64,000 nucleotides of DNA, from contig NC_134841.1 of NCBI RefSeq assembly GCF_965363235.1, positions 61,773,078 through 61,837,077 of the forward strand, read 5' to 3'. Position numbers and translations under genes: made by a program. How positions within the stretch are numbered: position 1 is the first letter of the stretch; every line of letters starts with the position of its first letter. Below the pieces are notes generated by a model. The model did not search any database and was not told the DNA's origin. It was given only the letters and a program-made list of their open reading frames with translations. The stretch is from Mytilus galloprovincialis (taxonomy: Eukaryota; Mollusca; Bivalvia; Mytilida; Mytilidae). Below, piece by piece: positions 1-12,449 of the stretch.

Positions 1-465
1 CTTACAATGCGTCTCAGCATGCACATCGAAGCTATCTTAGGAATATCTTAGCTAGGATGTCCTAACAGCTGCTTAAGTATTGGTGTAAAAGAGAATGAAA
101 AATGACAAAAATGAAAATATTATAAAATAATGATAAGTTTTCGATTAAAGATATTAAATATGTAAACTCTATCATGGAAGTAATTGATAGGCATTGAATC
201 AATTTGCGTCTATTAAAGTATTGAAAAGGTATCAATTGCGCCACACTCTAGTTAGAAAGATGTCTTATATTTTTAATATCAAGGTTCAGAAAATGGTCTA
301 TGTCACAGATTTTTGGAAAATTTTGAAATACAACTTCACTTCGTTGCACTATATATATAGATATAGCTAAAAGTCAAAATAATAATGCATTTATCCCTTT
401 TATTTTCTGAATGACTGCTAAATTGCATATCTGTATAGAAAGCACACAAAATCGTCGAAAAGTTG

Positions 466-1072
466 TTAAGGGCATACGATACAGTTTTGAACCTGTATTT
501 ACAAGTTGATGAAAATTTGCATATAGGCTATTTTTTACCTGCTTAAATCAAATATGTAATAAAAAATATACCTTCATGTGCTACTTTTTGAGTAAAATGA
601 GGTCGAAATTTTGTATATTTGCTCAAAATTCAGATTTGTGTCCTTATTTTCTTTTTCGAAAGAAAGACATAACTTTTTTGTTTTAAAAGATAAACACAAA
701 ATGGTTTTTGTTAAATAATCGGTAATTTCTGTATTTTATAAGTATCATTAAAAATTATGCAATTTTTATTCCGAAATAAATCTATATTTATCAAATGTTC
801 ATGTTTTTGCTGCATGTTTATCAAAATTAAAAAAAATGCGCTATTTACAGTTTTATAAAATTTGGGTCACATAATCTCCTTGCAAAATGAAACAATTTGC
901 TGTTTTAAAAAATAGGGGTCCATGCACTCGTTTTCAAATTAAATCAGTTTGAATGGTAAAATCAGTCGAAAAATGCATCTTTTCCCGATATGTCAGAGTT
1001 TGACGTCGCGAAAATAACATTTTACGTTAGCAACGTCATTACCTTCCCTGTAACTGTATCGTATGCCCTTAA
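466..1072. mobile_element. TTAA-flanked MITE with perfect terminal inverted repeats
   Basis: A 599-bp element (470-1068) has perfect 17-bp terminal inverted repeats, GGGCATACGATACAGTT at the left and its reverse complement at the right. It sits between two TTAA tetranucleotides (466-469 and 1069-1072). TTAA duplication is the mark of piggyBac-type insertion, but these termini begin GGGC rather than the usual CCC, so the superfamily is uncertain. The interior is AT-rich and has no transposase reading frame, so the copy is non-autonomous. Confidence 0.8.
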
Positions 1073-1854
1073 ATCTGTACAAGAACTACCAAAACTCCAA
1101 TGACTAATCCATATTGTTTTCTTATTAAAATGATAACGTCACACACATCGTTCAGAAGATACCCGTTTAATATGATCTTACGTAGCTGACTTTAATATGC
1201 ACAATGGGCTTCATATTGCATAAAAATGGAACGTAAAGCCTTTCGGGTCCAATTAAATTAATAATGTGTTATTACTGACTAGGGGCTTCCGATATGATAT
1301 ACCAAACTATTAAGTTGAAAATGTTCTTTCAGCTGATGTTCTAACAAAATAAAATTTTGTTTCTAAAGTTTTATGAGGAAACTTCATGAATCTTGTTAGT
1401 GTTGTTCTGATTTTGTTTTGATTTTCTTGAGAGGTAGAATTTTACCATAAGCCGTGGTTTTCATGAATCAAAACCTGTGTATTGTTTAAGACTGTTGTCA
1501 TCTTCTCTATATGTCCTTTTGTTATTTGTGTGTCTAAATATTAATTGTCATTTGATTTACAATTTACTACTTACGAGGTTCACAATAGAAAGGAGTGCAT
1601 TTATTTATAGAAATGACATTTATAGACTGAGAATCATAAAAAAAGGTCTTAAACGAAGAACAAAGTAGAAAAGATGAGAATTATTTTATCATTGAAATTT
1701 ATAGTGCATAAAATTAGGGAAGACTTAATTGGACTTCAACAGTTGCAATTATGTATATTTGTAGGTAGGAGTGACAAGGGTTACAATTTAATGAATCACA
1801 ATTTACAAATTTTATAATGTCATTTGAAATAATTATTTCAAACTGCCGATATCT
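1073..1854. other. Intergenic, no gene seen
   Basis: AT-rich sequence between two TTAA elements. A short open frame near 1477-1668 has no recognisable domain or splice context. Nothing else is supported. Confidence 0.4.
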
Positions 1855-4798
1855 TTAACCCTTTGAGTGCCAAGCTTTTTATCTGGTGAGTGCCAGATGA
1901 TATTCAGAAGATTTGTTTATCAGAGTGGTATAGTGACGTCGTACGTAACAACCATTGTTTTACGTAACAGTATTGAAGGACTTTTGATGCGCAGTGCCTG
2001 CAACGTCGAAATTTATGGTTTTCATAGGACATTCATCGCGAATAATTTTCAAATCCAAAACATGCATGCATTATTTCAATGTGTGTGGTTTATAATTGAC
2101 GTTTTTTACGTGTCCTCGCTTATTTTTTTAAAAGAAAAACAGGGGAAAGAATTGCAAGTGTAAGTTTAAAGAAACGTGTCATTGCAAACTTAAGAAATAT
2201 AGCAGGTAGTTGTATATCTTTGTTCTATTAGACAAATTGATTTTTATATTTAATTAGCGGTCATGTCTTTGTCAGATCCAGTATTCAAGTTCAAAGCACC
2301 ACATTTAAAAAAATGGGTAGGGTGATTTTCCAATGTGTCATCAGCTGGCTCTTTACATGTAAAGATTCAATATCTTTATGGTCCGAGACCATTGATTTTC
2401 GTTGTTCTACAAATATAGTCCCTAGTGTTGACAGTGGGTTACTTGCCATTAATTTTTATAGCCCTTCCAAATTTATTTCTCCATGTTTAATGCCTCAAAT
2501 TGCAAGTAGGTGGGTCAAATTAGACTGTTAAAAAATTTGGGTCCAGAATTTTAAAGGAAAGTAGTGATTTGGTCCAGCTGAAAAAGGTTTAAAATTAACA
2601 CTTCGGAAGCTGTCAAAAGATTTCAAGACGCCCTAAACATAAAATTGTCCATATTTTGAGTTAGAGCCGATGAAGTTTTCTATAATTTTGATATAATTTG
2701 TCCCAAAAATAGACAACACACTGTAAAAATTGTAATTATTTGAGAAAGCGCAGGTGGGATTTTTTTATTTTCATCTATGTTCTAAAAGAAATGCATTACG
2801 AAATAATTGTGGTCTGACTCTCGGACCATAATATAGTGATCAGTCTCTATACCGTAGCAGGCGTTCATGTATCAATACTTAAAATAAATAAAATTAAATA
2901 TCTTGAAAATATATTTACAAGTAGGCCTATTTCAAGTATATATAATTATATTTTTTTGCCATTACGTTGTCTTCTATTTTCTTCTCACACTTTATTGTTT
3001 TTGGCTGTTAATGTTACGAATAATTCATATTGCAAAAACAAAGCACTGTTAATTCAACAATAAATGCGTGGATTCAGCTGACTCCTTCAATTCCTGTTAC
3101 TGAAAACTTCGACTTTTTCATTTAAAAGTGTGTTTGTATGTAGTGAATTTCAAGTTTACTTCGGTACCAGTCTATACACATAGTCCGTTGACTATATTTC
3201 AGCACTCCGCAAAGCGACTCTTTTATTTTCAACCAGTGTATGATCGTTTACGGTGGTGAGACACTTTTTTCGTGGGCTTTAGACGGAAAAAAGTCCATAA
3301 GCAATTTGACCTTACGTTTTCAATTTGACTATAAAAAATGTACTTACTCGATCAACATGATCAATGTGAAACCTATTATTATTTGAAACATACTTTAAAA
3401 ATGTAGAATAAATGGGACCCCCATCCTTAAAAAAAACAAATTCCCGTAAACATCAGATAATGTATATCATAAGGAAGTACAACATATAAGATTCGAAAAG
3501 AATACGCAGGTCGTGCTTGAGATTTCGAAATCAATAGTTTATTCTATGAATAAGTTTCTTAATTTAATAATTAGACTTAATACTTATCATATAATTAAAT
3601 GGGATAACACAAGCGGTGCCAATTTTTCTGCACCAGATGGCATCATGCGAATGAATCATACTTGATTTTTTTTAGCAGTATGAAAAACAAGTCCACAATA
3701 AAACCTCTATATTTGTGATAAAAGTTTGTAAAAGTTTCTGTTAGTTTATGGTCAAGTTGAAATCCTCCATTAGAAAATTTTATGGACGCAATCACGAGTT
3801 AATTCACCATTACGGAATATCCGTTTCACAGATGATATCGAATATCTTCCTAATGTCGTAACTAAACCCGTTTCCTTTCCATGAATTTCAAATTGACCTA
3901 CCGAATTAGACTATTTACCGGGTTTGTAAAAACATGAGCGAACACGAGTGCCACATGTGGAGCAGGATCTGCTCATCCTTACGGAGCACCTGAGATCACA
4001 CCAGTTTTTGGTGGGGTATGTGTGTTGCTAAGTCTTTAGTTTATAATGTTGTTTCTTGTGTACTTCCGTTTGTCTTTATTTCTTTTTTTAGCCATGGCGT
4101 TGTCGGTTTATTTTCTATCTATGAGTTTAAATGGTCTTTTGGTATCTTTCTCCCCTCCAGTTTTACGATAGTTTTATCAATTATTTGTATAGTATACTAT
4201 ACAAAAGTAATCCTTGGTTGAATTTGACCGTAAGTCGTACACACATTACATACTCCCTTTACTTCCTTGGAGTATACATGTACTTTGTCAAGTTCTAAAT
4301 TCAAGTAACTAACATCATGCAGTATTGATCCAGAAACTATCGTAACTGGTCGAAGTTGGTGTACATTTTTTAATTAAACAAGAATGAATTGTCACGCACG
4401 TGAGGGAATACGAAAACTTAAAAAAAATTTACTGCGATCACTGCAGGAAAAACTGTAGTATTATACCTGTTTATTTCTATAATTTTAAAAAGATTTTTAT
4501 GAAACAAAAAAAGATAAAAATATTTATAAATATATATTTTATTTCATTGTTGTACAATTTTCAATAAATTCAACATCTGCGTATTTCTTTTGTTGTTGGA
4601 CTTGTTCTGTCATGTAAACGCCGATCAACGGGGCGTGGCCGGCCATCTTGATTACGCTGTCAGTACATTGTGACGTCATCGCCTTTGTGATGCCGTTAAC
4701 GATACAGAGAAAAAAACAAAGCCGATAAATCGGCTCTCGGCACTTACGGAGGAAACTCTAAAAGCCGATATATCGGCTTCTGGCATAGTAAGGGTTAA
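1855..4798. mobile_element. piggyBac-like non-autonomous element, copy 1
   Basis: A 2,936-bp element (1859-4794) flanked by TTAA on both sides. The left end reads TTAACCCTTTGAGTGCCA and the right end, in reverse complement, TTAACCCTTACTATGCCA; the CCCTT start and TTAA target are typical of piggyBac. Subterminal structure is rich: GAGTGCCA occurs twice at the left (1865-1872, 1888-1895), a small hairpin ATCTGG/CCAGAT lies at 1881-1898, and two palindromes, AGCCGATAAATCGGCT and AAGCCGATATATCGGCTT, lie near the right end (4720-4735, 4762-4779). No frame longer than about 100 codons exists inside, so no transposase. A second copy at 20226-23169 looks identical over its whole length. Confidence 0.85.
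3765..4190 (+). repeat. Mussel interspersed repeat nested in the element
   Basis: Inside the piggyBac-like element lies a copy of a composite repeat: a part with GTTTCACAGATGATATCG, then GAGCAGGATCTGCTCATCC, a GGTGGGG...GTTGCTAAGTC part and AGCCATGGCG. Related pieces recur at 5195-5390, 37255-37450, 49840-50070 and, reversed, 15590-15725, 19795-19960 and 60020-60245. Because it is present in both copies of the element, it was captured before the element transposed. Confidence 0.7.
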
Positions 4799-4959
4799 AA
4801 CATTGTTTTAGGATGGTGCGTCGGTGTAGAACTAATTTAATGACGAACTCGGATTTAAATGTTAGTTTAGCATATAAAACAACAGACTAACACAAATAAA
4901 ACGGTGCATATATAGGTCATAATTTTAAAATATTTTCAAACTTCGACTTCGAAGTGTTT

Positions 4960-5395
4960 ACTTTTTAATTATTGTGATTTGGGTGGAGAGTTGTCTTATT
5001 GGCACTCATATCACATTTTCTTCTATCTATGAACCACTCATACCAATACTGAAAAGAAAAATCGCAAAAATACTGAACTCCGAGGAAAATTCAAAACCGA
5101 AAGTCCTTAATCAAATTGCAAAGTTACTTTTATGATATCATAGTAACCCACCCCACATCCGCCTATCTCAGTTGGCTGCTTCCAATATCAGAATAAATGC
5201 TTACCCCTCCGGAGCAAATGAGATAACTCAAGTTTTTGGTGGGGTTCGTGTTGCTTAGTCTTAAGTTTTCTATGTTGTATCATGTCTGTCTTTTTTTATT
5301 TTTAGCCATGGCGTTGTCAGTTTATTTTCTATCTATGAGTTTGACTGTCTATCTTGTATCTTTTGCCCCTCTTTCATATTGCTTTTTTTTTCATT
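4960..5395 (+). repeat. Mussel interspersed repeats (three fragments)
   Basis: Three familiar fragments lie in a row: GGAGAGTTGTCTTATTGGCA near 4983-5002, the CTGAACTCCGAGGAAAATTC piece near 5074, and a degenerate copy of the CATGGCGTTGTCAG family at about 5195-5390. All are decayed and non-coding. Confidence 0.65.
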
Positions 5396-6296
5396 AATTG
5401 TCATTTGTGTGATGATGTGGATCAGTAATACAGTGCATTCCCTTTATCTGTTCTGTTTTTTTTTTCTCGGTTAGTTCAGAAATTCCTGAAACTCCCAAGA
5501 ATCAAACTAGCTTATTTCAAAATAGTGGTTGCTTAGGAGAAAATCTTTCTACAAAGAATACGAATAATATACACACTGAAAATATGTTTGGTTAGATTTT
5601 TTTTTAATTCCGACATCTTTAGTACACCAACATGTCAGCAATAAGAGATTAAGATATCAAAAAGAAACGTATCACGGTCATTTGAGTGAGAATGTGTTAT
5701 AATTTGATTTGCAAACTGTTTTCTCTGTAAACTATAAGTGATCCTCTTGTAATCTCTTGCTTAAAACGTATTCAGGTTACATTTTAGATGTAGCACCTAA
5801 TGGATTTCGTAGTTTTCTCGAGCTGACATTGTTAGCAATGTGTGGTTTGTTTTCTGTTCAATTATTTAATGAAGGGTATCTCTTACATAATTTTACAAAC
5901 GTTTTCGTCGTTTAATACCAGGGCTCAGCAATCATTAACTGGATAATTACATCTGAAATGTTTCAAACATGCAAAGAGTTTTATATAACTCACAAGATAG
6001 CAGATGGCAAGTGCTTATAATTTAATGTAATTATGTTTAAATTCTAAATAGGCTTTAATTAAGGAGAGAATATCTATGCATTCAAATCTGCTGTTTTCTG
6101 AAAATGTTTTTCGTACATATACACAGAGTCTTATCCCAAACTTTGTATCGTTGAAGATAACTTTAACTTTAGCTTTACATTTATGTTTACCACTGATTTT
6201 TATATCCATTGATATATGTTTTGATATGCATCTTTCATTTCATATTTCACAGTAATGGTACAGACCTATGTTAGGGTCATGCAACGTTTGTTAATC
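5396..6296. other. Intergenic, no gene seen
   Basis: AT-rich sequence. A 64-codon frame on the minus strand near 6015-6209 lacks any recognisable motif. Nothing further is supported. Confidence 0.4.
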
Positions 6297-6360
6297 AAAA
6301 TTGCATATCACGGTTTTGTGTCATCCTATTCGACGTCACAAAACCGTGGTATGCAATTTT
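6297..6360. repeat. Short fold-back hairpin
   Basis: Two 24-bp arms (6297-6320 and 6337-6360), containing CACGGTTTTGTG and CACAAAACCGTG, are inverted copies with one mismatch around a 16-bp loop. Confidence 0.85.
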
Positions 6361-8699
6361 ATAAAGAGCTGAGCAGAGTGACATAGACAGTGGGACGGCC
6401 GATAATGTGAGGGCCCTTGAAACCATCGTTCCCTAACCCAGTAATGTGGTGTAACCCGGTAACGTGATGTTTGCCACACACAATGATTTTGTCATGCACC
6501 AGGGTGGAAAAGGGGTTAGGGTGGATGTGTGTCCTTAAAAAATATTCTAACGGCCCCAATTTGATAAAAACAAATATTGTTTCAGGCAGATAACAAAAAA
6601 ATATTCTGAATCCAGATTTTCCCCATTAAAGTTTAAATTTTAAGAAAAATAGTTTGAAAATTCATTGATAGCATCGAAAAACTGAAAAAAAATTGCGGTT
6701 TGCACGAGAAAAAAAAATCGGACTCAGATAATGAAAACCATAACCCTTGTAAATAAAAAAAAAATGTTGCTTCTTAAAGAAAGCCAGAGTCGAAAGATAT
6801 ATTTGATGCATGCAAGTCTTTACGAAGCTAGGGAGGGGAAAGACATGACATACGTTTAATTTACTAGTTGACAGACTTATCATGCTTATAGAGTGGTGGT
6901 CATAAACTTCTTGATAAACGAGACTGGATATGTTGTTCTTAGTCCAAACATTCTAACTGTTAGAGGTAGAAAAGCACTTAAAACTTTTACCTTTAATTAA
7001 AATTAGTGTATGGCTGTCAAATGGTAATACCTAAATCGTTAGGTGCATTGTAAAGTTTATGCAGAAAGCGAGTACTTCTAGTAGCTTCATTGTGTATTAC
7101 ACTAGCTATATACAGATATCATTCTTACGTGTATTGGATATTTTTGAACTGTGCGAACGTGCTAGTACGTTTTTTCTTTTTACATTTACTATTCTGGAGT
7201 TCAGTTTCCTTGAGGGACTTCATATCTCTATTTATACAGTTGATAACAAGTTTATTGTTTCATTTGATACGTCAAACAATAAACTAGAAACATTTATAAT
7301 AGATCTATATTCTAGTAGATCATACATATAGATATGAAATAAGAATTAACAATATAAAAGATGAATAGGATTTTCCATGTCCCCTTGTATTATTAATGGG
7401 ATAATATTTTAGGTAACATAACAATCTATTAACTTTTTCTTACTAATATCAAAACACTCTCTATTATAAAACAAAAGTAAACGCTATTGTTCTACGTCGT
7501 GTATTATCAAATATCGGATCAGCTAATTTCGTAGGTTTCTAAATGCCTACATGCAGACATTTTATTCAATTTTGAACTGAAGTTTATCAATATGACACAC
7601 TATTGCTCATACAATATGACACTATTGCCCATAAAATATGACACACAAAAGTTACGACTTTCTAATGCTAGCAGAAATGAGAGTTTAGTTGAATGGTCCG
7701 ATCTTGTAATATTGGGGCACTTTTAAAAATCTAAGTTTTAGAAGAAGAAGTGACGTATCGTCCACTTTCGATGGGTAGGGTTGTGGGTTGTAGACTCACC
7801 TACCCAATCAATGATAAAAAAACACAGGTTTACACCCTTGGGTATTTATGGAAATACTCTTTTTTATCCTTGAATCATTCTGTGTTCAGTGAAAACCTTT
7901 GTGTCTTAGTTTCACGAAAAATGAAGCGGAGATTAGGATAAAAAAGGCGCATCAAAGATCAGAAGTCGAAGAAATATTTGCCATGTAATTACACATAATT
8001 CTCGATAAAACAGTTCATTTGTATTTGGTAAGTGCATGCAACTCCTTATAAAACTTTACGATTCCATATGCGAATAATTAAAAGTCATATTTACGATTAA
8101 ATTATGTCATATTTTCCTTCTTTATTTCAATCAAATTGTTATTTATATGATTTTTTGATATCAAATAGTGATTTATTACAAAAAGAGAATCAACGCTTCA
8201 GCTAATTAAGAAATTTACTTGAGCTAATAAGATTTTCGAACGCAAGTGTTTCAATATTGCTCGAAGGAATTCTTTTAACAAGAGAAAATATTATTGTTAA
8301 CTCTAAGAATAATTGATTCTTAACAAATAGTTATTGAATGCGATTTTGACAGGATAATTGTTTTGTTAGAGATTTTCTCACGTATCGATTGAAACGTACA
8401 CGCGAACAAGTGTTCTTGATGTCTCTTTTATAGCAGCGGGAAGAGGCAAATAAATATCACAACTACCGATTATCATGCAATCTTCGTTTCATTCCCCAGC
8501 ATCGAATTTACCTCCCAGTAGTTTTGTTGAAACCGAAAGATCATTTAAATATATCATTCAGAATAGCTTTTATAAATACTCCCTTATCCCTAAATGTTGA
8601 CGGAGGAGGGGTCTTCGAAGTTTCATTACAGAAGCTCTCTTATTATATATCCCAAAATACGTTAATTTTGGTATCAAGATAAGGTTACAGGTAAAGTGA
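6361..8699. other. Intergenic, no gene seen
   Basis: No coding exon is recognisable. TATGACACAC/TATGACACTATTGC motifs repeat three times near 7590-7632. Open frames of 60-90 codons around 7059-7331 and 7750-7941 are low-complexity or lack domain features. Confidence 0.4.
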
Positions 8700-8784
8700 C
8701 AGGCGGATCCAGGGAGGGTTTTTTTTGTGGGAAATTTGGTTGATTATATAGGGAATCACTGAAGCGTGACTGGATCTGCCACTG
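8700..8784. mobile_element. Very short hAT-type MITE remnant
   Basis: The stretch begins CAGGCGGATCCAG and ends CTGGATCTGCCACTG, near-inverted copies of the CAGTGGCGGATCCAG terminus common in hAT transposons. Only 85 bp long and non-coding. A clear 8-bp target duplication is not visible. Confidence 0.55.
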
Positions 8785-8972
8785 AGTGAAGTAAACATTT
8801 AAGATCATTTAATGAAAGGTCTCATCATACCGAGACTCAATGTTTAGAATTATTTGAAAAGCAAGAAAACGCACTCTGTGAATTTCATGCGTCGAAACCC
8901 TTTTCAGATTTTCCTTAATAAAGAACGCTAAGTATGCCGATAGAAGAACCGTATCAGATGAAGAGCTATATC

Positions 8973-9060
8973 CAGTGGCGGATCCAGAATTTTCGTACAA
9001 AGTGGGTGCCCACGACCAATCAACCAATTGTTTTCTAGCAAAAAGGGGTGGGCTACTGGA
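8973..9060. mobile_element. Solo hAT-type terminus
   Basis: CAGTGGCGGATCCAGAA at 8973 matches the same hAT terminal motif as the neighbouring MITE, followed by a GGGTGCCCACGACC stretch. No matching opposite end was found, so this is a fragment. Confidence 0.45.
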
Positions 9061-9779
9061 ACCCTTCTATATTTGTCTCTGAATACACAAAACAGGCATT
9101 AAAAATATACAGCCAAATCCGTTTAAGGTCAATGTTGGCTATGGGGGAAATGGAATAATATGATCGTTTTTGTTCGTTCTGTTCTCAACTTTTTATGAAG
9201 CATGTTCATATGACAAAATGAAGAAAGCCGTAAACCGGTCTTATTGAATTCTTGTATTTAGTTTGCCATTATACACTTTTACTTTATATATATTTAAAAA
9301 AAAACATTTTTTTTTACTGTTTGATAATTAGAATGGCAAAGAATAAAAGAAACAAAAAGAAATGAAAAACATGCAAATCTTCGTTGGTATCAATCATATA
9401 TCTATATTACTAACAGTTGGTCTGTATCATTGATATAGTTAACTTTCAGCCCCTGAGAGTACAATCGGTTAAGTTTATTGACACTGAAAGTGATAAATTT
9501 TTCTCAAATTGAAAATTATGTAATTTTCCTGCTTTCTCAAAAGCGCAAGATCGAGTGCTTTGCTGAATTATACGTTTAAGTAAGATACGATGTTTAAGTG
9601 AGGAAATGTGTTATTAATCTCCTTAGTACATATACTCACAAGTGTGGTATTTTAACCACGTCTTTATTTAATTTGACGCAATATTTATTTGCATATGGAT
9701 ATCCGCATACATGCCTCCTAAATATTCCAAAACATTCTTACAACAATACTAATGCACAAGTCGATGGGTACCATGTGAT

Positions 9780-10065
9780 CACTCCGAAATGAGTAAAATC
9801 ACAAAAATACTGAACTTAGAGGAAAATCTAATCGGAAAGTCCATAATCACATGGCAAAATCAAATAATAAAACACATAAAAAACGAATGGACAAGAACTG
9901 TCATATTCCTGACATTTTCAAATGTAGAAAATGGTGGATTGAACCTGGTTTTATAGCGCTAAACCTCTCACTTGAACGACAGTTGCATCAAATATTATAA
10001 TATTGACAATGATGCGTGAACAAAACAAAAAGACACAATAGGTAAAAATGTCAAAAATAATTGTA
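9780..10065 (+). repeat. Mussel repeat with GGTTTTATAGCGC core
   Basis: Begins with the AATACTGAACTTAGAGG piece and runs through GGATTGAACCTGG, TTTTATAGCGCTAAACC and GCGTGAACAAAAC. Related copies are at 29000-29160 and 63540-63680 (+) and at 17755-17960, 18740-18875 and 60400-60610 (-). Non-coding. Confidence 0.7.
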
Positions 10066-10079
10066 AAAAGTCTAATTCG

Positions 10080-10312
10080 GTAGGTCACATTCGTGAAAAG
10101 GGAACGGGATTGCAGTTACGACATAAGGAACATATCCGATATCATCTATTGTATACCAGATATTCCATAACAATCAACCAACTCATTTTGGCCGTAAAAT
10201 ACGAAGTGATGATACATAACTTTACGACAAAAGAGATGAGTTCAGCTTCCCAAAAGTGGAACATTGGGAAGCTGAACTCATCTCTTTTATCGTAAAGTTA
10301 TGTTTTCAACCG
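10080..10312. repeat. Repeat carrying a 38-bp inverted repeat
   Basis: Arms at 10215-10252 and 10265-10302 (containing GATGAGTTCAGCTTCCCA and its complement) match over 38 bp with one mismatch and a 12-bp loop. The sequence upstream, with GGAACATATCCGATATCATC, belongs to a widespread mussel repeat. Confidence 0.8.
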
Positions 10313-10319
10313 ACCCTCA

Positions 10320-11215
10320 TAGTCAATATCTAGATATAAATCATAATCAAGTGGCAAAATCAAGAGCTCAAACACATTAAACGAATGGATAACAACTGTC
10401 ATACTCATGACTTGGTACAGGCAAGTTTATATTTAGATATAACACAAAACAATACACATGTATTCTGACAAGATTCCTGAAGATCACTGGCAGTAATAAG
10501 TATTTTAAGTTTTGGTGTATATGAAAGTTAAGTCTGGTGAGCACTCAGAAACTTCTTATTGTCCCTGCTTTTTCTCTCTTTCAATTACATGAATTTGACG
10601 AGGAAAATTCAGTAAATGTATAGAACCACTTATCCGGCCAGGTCAGAAAAAAACATACAAAAAAGTAGTACATAAAATCGTTCCTACGCATAGCTCAGTT
10701 AAAACAATTGGATAATTTTGGTAGCAAATGAATGACGAAGGAATTGGGATCACTGTAGAACCCTTGTTAAGAAAATCAACAAGTAGAAAAAAATATCTGA
10801 CATTTAGAAAGGAGGCGTTTTTACCCTGTTGCTCAGATCAGAAGTACATGTTTTTATACCACCCAACTTCCAGGAATCAGCGCACTCTAATACGACGTTC
10901 TTCTTGAGCTTTGGATACAAAGTCATGTTCTTATTCCAATAAAACTTGGACTGCACATGATTGACGTCGCAATTAAAATTGCAAACTGTCACATGAATTT
11001 TGAACACCGCCGGAGATTAAAATACACAATTATACAACAATTACACATAATAAAGGTATAAAATTTAAATATGTTTGTTCTATTTTACTGTTAAACATTT
11101 CTATAATGTTTTTGGTTCTTCAAATAAAAAGGGCGACATTTGAGAGTGTATTATATGTCCGCTTCGACGTACACAAGTTAAAAATATTTCTATAATAGAA
11201 CCAAAATAATAATAA
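10320..11215. other. Intergenic, repeat fragments only
   Basis: A fragment of the AAACACATTAAACGAATGG family lies at about 10350-10430. The rest shows no gene or structure I can support. Confidence 0.4.
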
Positions 11216-11217
11216 TT

Positions 11218-11300
11218 ACCAGGTATTTAAGTTATAATTGTCAGTATTTGATACCTCGCTAACGCTCGGTATTGAGATATTGACAAATATAATGCCTACC
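11218..11300. repeat. Fold-back hairpin with TCG...CTC loop
   Basis: Inner arms TGTCAGTATTTGATACC (11239-11255) and GGTATTGAGATATTGACA (11268-11285) are imperfect inverted copies around the loop TCGCTAACGCTC. Weaker pairing extends outward. The CpG-bearing apex in AT-rich arms recurs at 23475-23593, 41164-41344 and 41665-41814. Confidence 0.65.
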
Positions 11301-12300
11301 CATGTTAAAATAAGCATAAAATGGGCAAAGAGCATGGCATGAAAGAATATACACATAATCGCTATTCATAATAATCCGGGTAAATTTTAAAATTACACAT
11401 TTTTCATCTATTCGTCACAACTCGGCTGATTCTGTACGCTCAATGCACTTTCATCCAATTGAAGCTATCTGGGACCCTGTTTAAACAATGGGGGGGGGGG
11501 GGGGGGGGGGGGGCTATAAACAGTTTCGTATAAAAAAAAAACACCTAGGGGAAATACCTTTTTATTTACTTAATTGGTGAAAAAGTATCATGTTTTTTTT
11601 TTGTATTTGATTGTAAACATTAGTTAATTACATGTAGTGTTCAATTTAAACTGATTGATTGATTAAAATAATTTTTAAAATTATATTAAATATAATACAT
11701 GTTTTGAGGGCAGTGAAAATTGAAAACTTATTTACAGCCACTGCAGCTTTTTTTTTTTTTGAAGCAGGAAACAGTACCCTGAAGCGAGATTTTTTTTTGA
11801 AAAGCAAGATAAAAACCTATGAATTTCATACAGTTTTGATTATGTGAAATGTGTCTGTATCATGTCTACACGGATATGCACATGACCTGATTTCAGGCTT
11901 TTTATTTTCAGATGTTCAGATTAATTTTCCCCCGATGTTCTCTGGATAAAACCTTTCAATTATATAACAAGTACACTTTATTTTTTATTTCATTATAAAT
12001 TGGAGATCTAGTTTTATACAAGTATCTTTATTAACCATTCCATCACTTATGCATGGTCCCTTAAAATATGACGTCATACTCCTGTCCATAATTTACGGTC
12101 TGGTCGATGTCAGGCAATAGCTAGATGATGTACCTTGACATCCTGTAATGAAATATGAAAATATGGATATTTACTGCTATGAATCAATATATTTTACATT
12201 ATGACCATAAAAATGACATTAAATAAATTCAAATGTCATATAACCAGAAAAATTAAATGAACAATAGGCGCCATATTTCCTTATTTACTTTTGTTTTCAG
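11301..12300. other. Intergenic with a poly-G run
   Basis: No gene seen. A run of 24 G lies at 11490-11513; such a run could form a G-quadruplex, but long homopolymers are also prone to sequencing length error. Confidence 0.5.
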
Positions 12301-12449
12301 TCATTCAGCTGGACTCTGATGAACTAAAAAGTGCATTAACTGAAGAGTATATCGGCAGATGGTTGAACAATTGGAGAGGAATTATAGCTAATGAATACTT
12401 TAATAGCAACCTCAAGCAGTTTATATCATTGTCCTTCGCGATCAAATAA
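12301..12449 (+). CDS. Possible orphan 3'-terminal exon, unknown protein
   Basis: A pyrimidine-rich tract ending TTTTGTTTTCAG (12289-12300) is followed by a frame of 48 codons that ends at TAA (12447-12449). The peptide starts after a split codon and contains LDSDELKSALTEEYIGRW and then NNWRG; its mixed, charged, Trp-containing composition looks more like real protein than the AT-biased frames around it. No partner exon or family was recognised. It could be the last exon of an upstream + strand gene, a relic exon, or chance. It lies about 1.7 kb before the first visible exon of gene A but ends in a stop, so it cannot encode gene A's missing signal peptide. Confidence 0.3.

Noticed and set aside
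1867-2163. 98-codon open frame, repeated at 20238-20534
   Set aside because: It repeats only because the whole transposon is duplicated. Composition is AT-driven and it matches no transposase.
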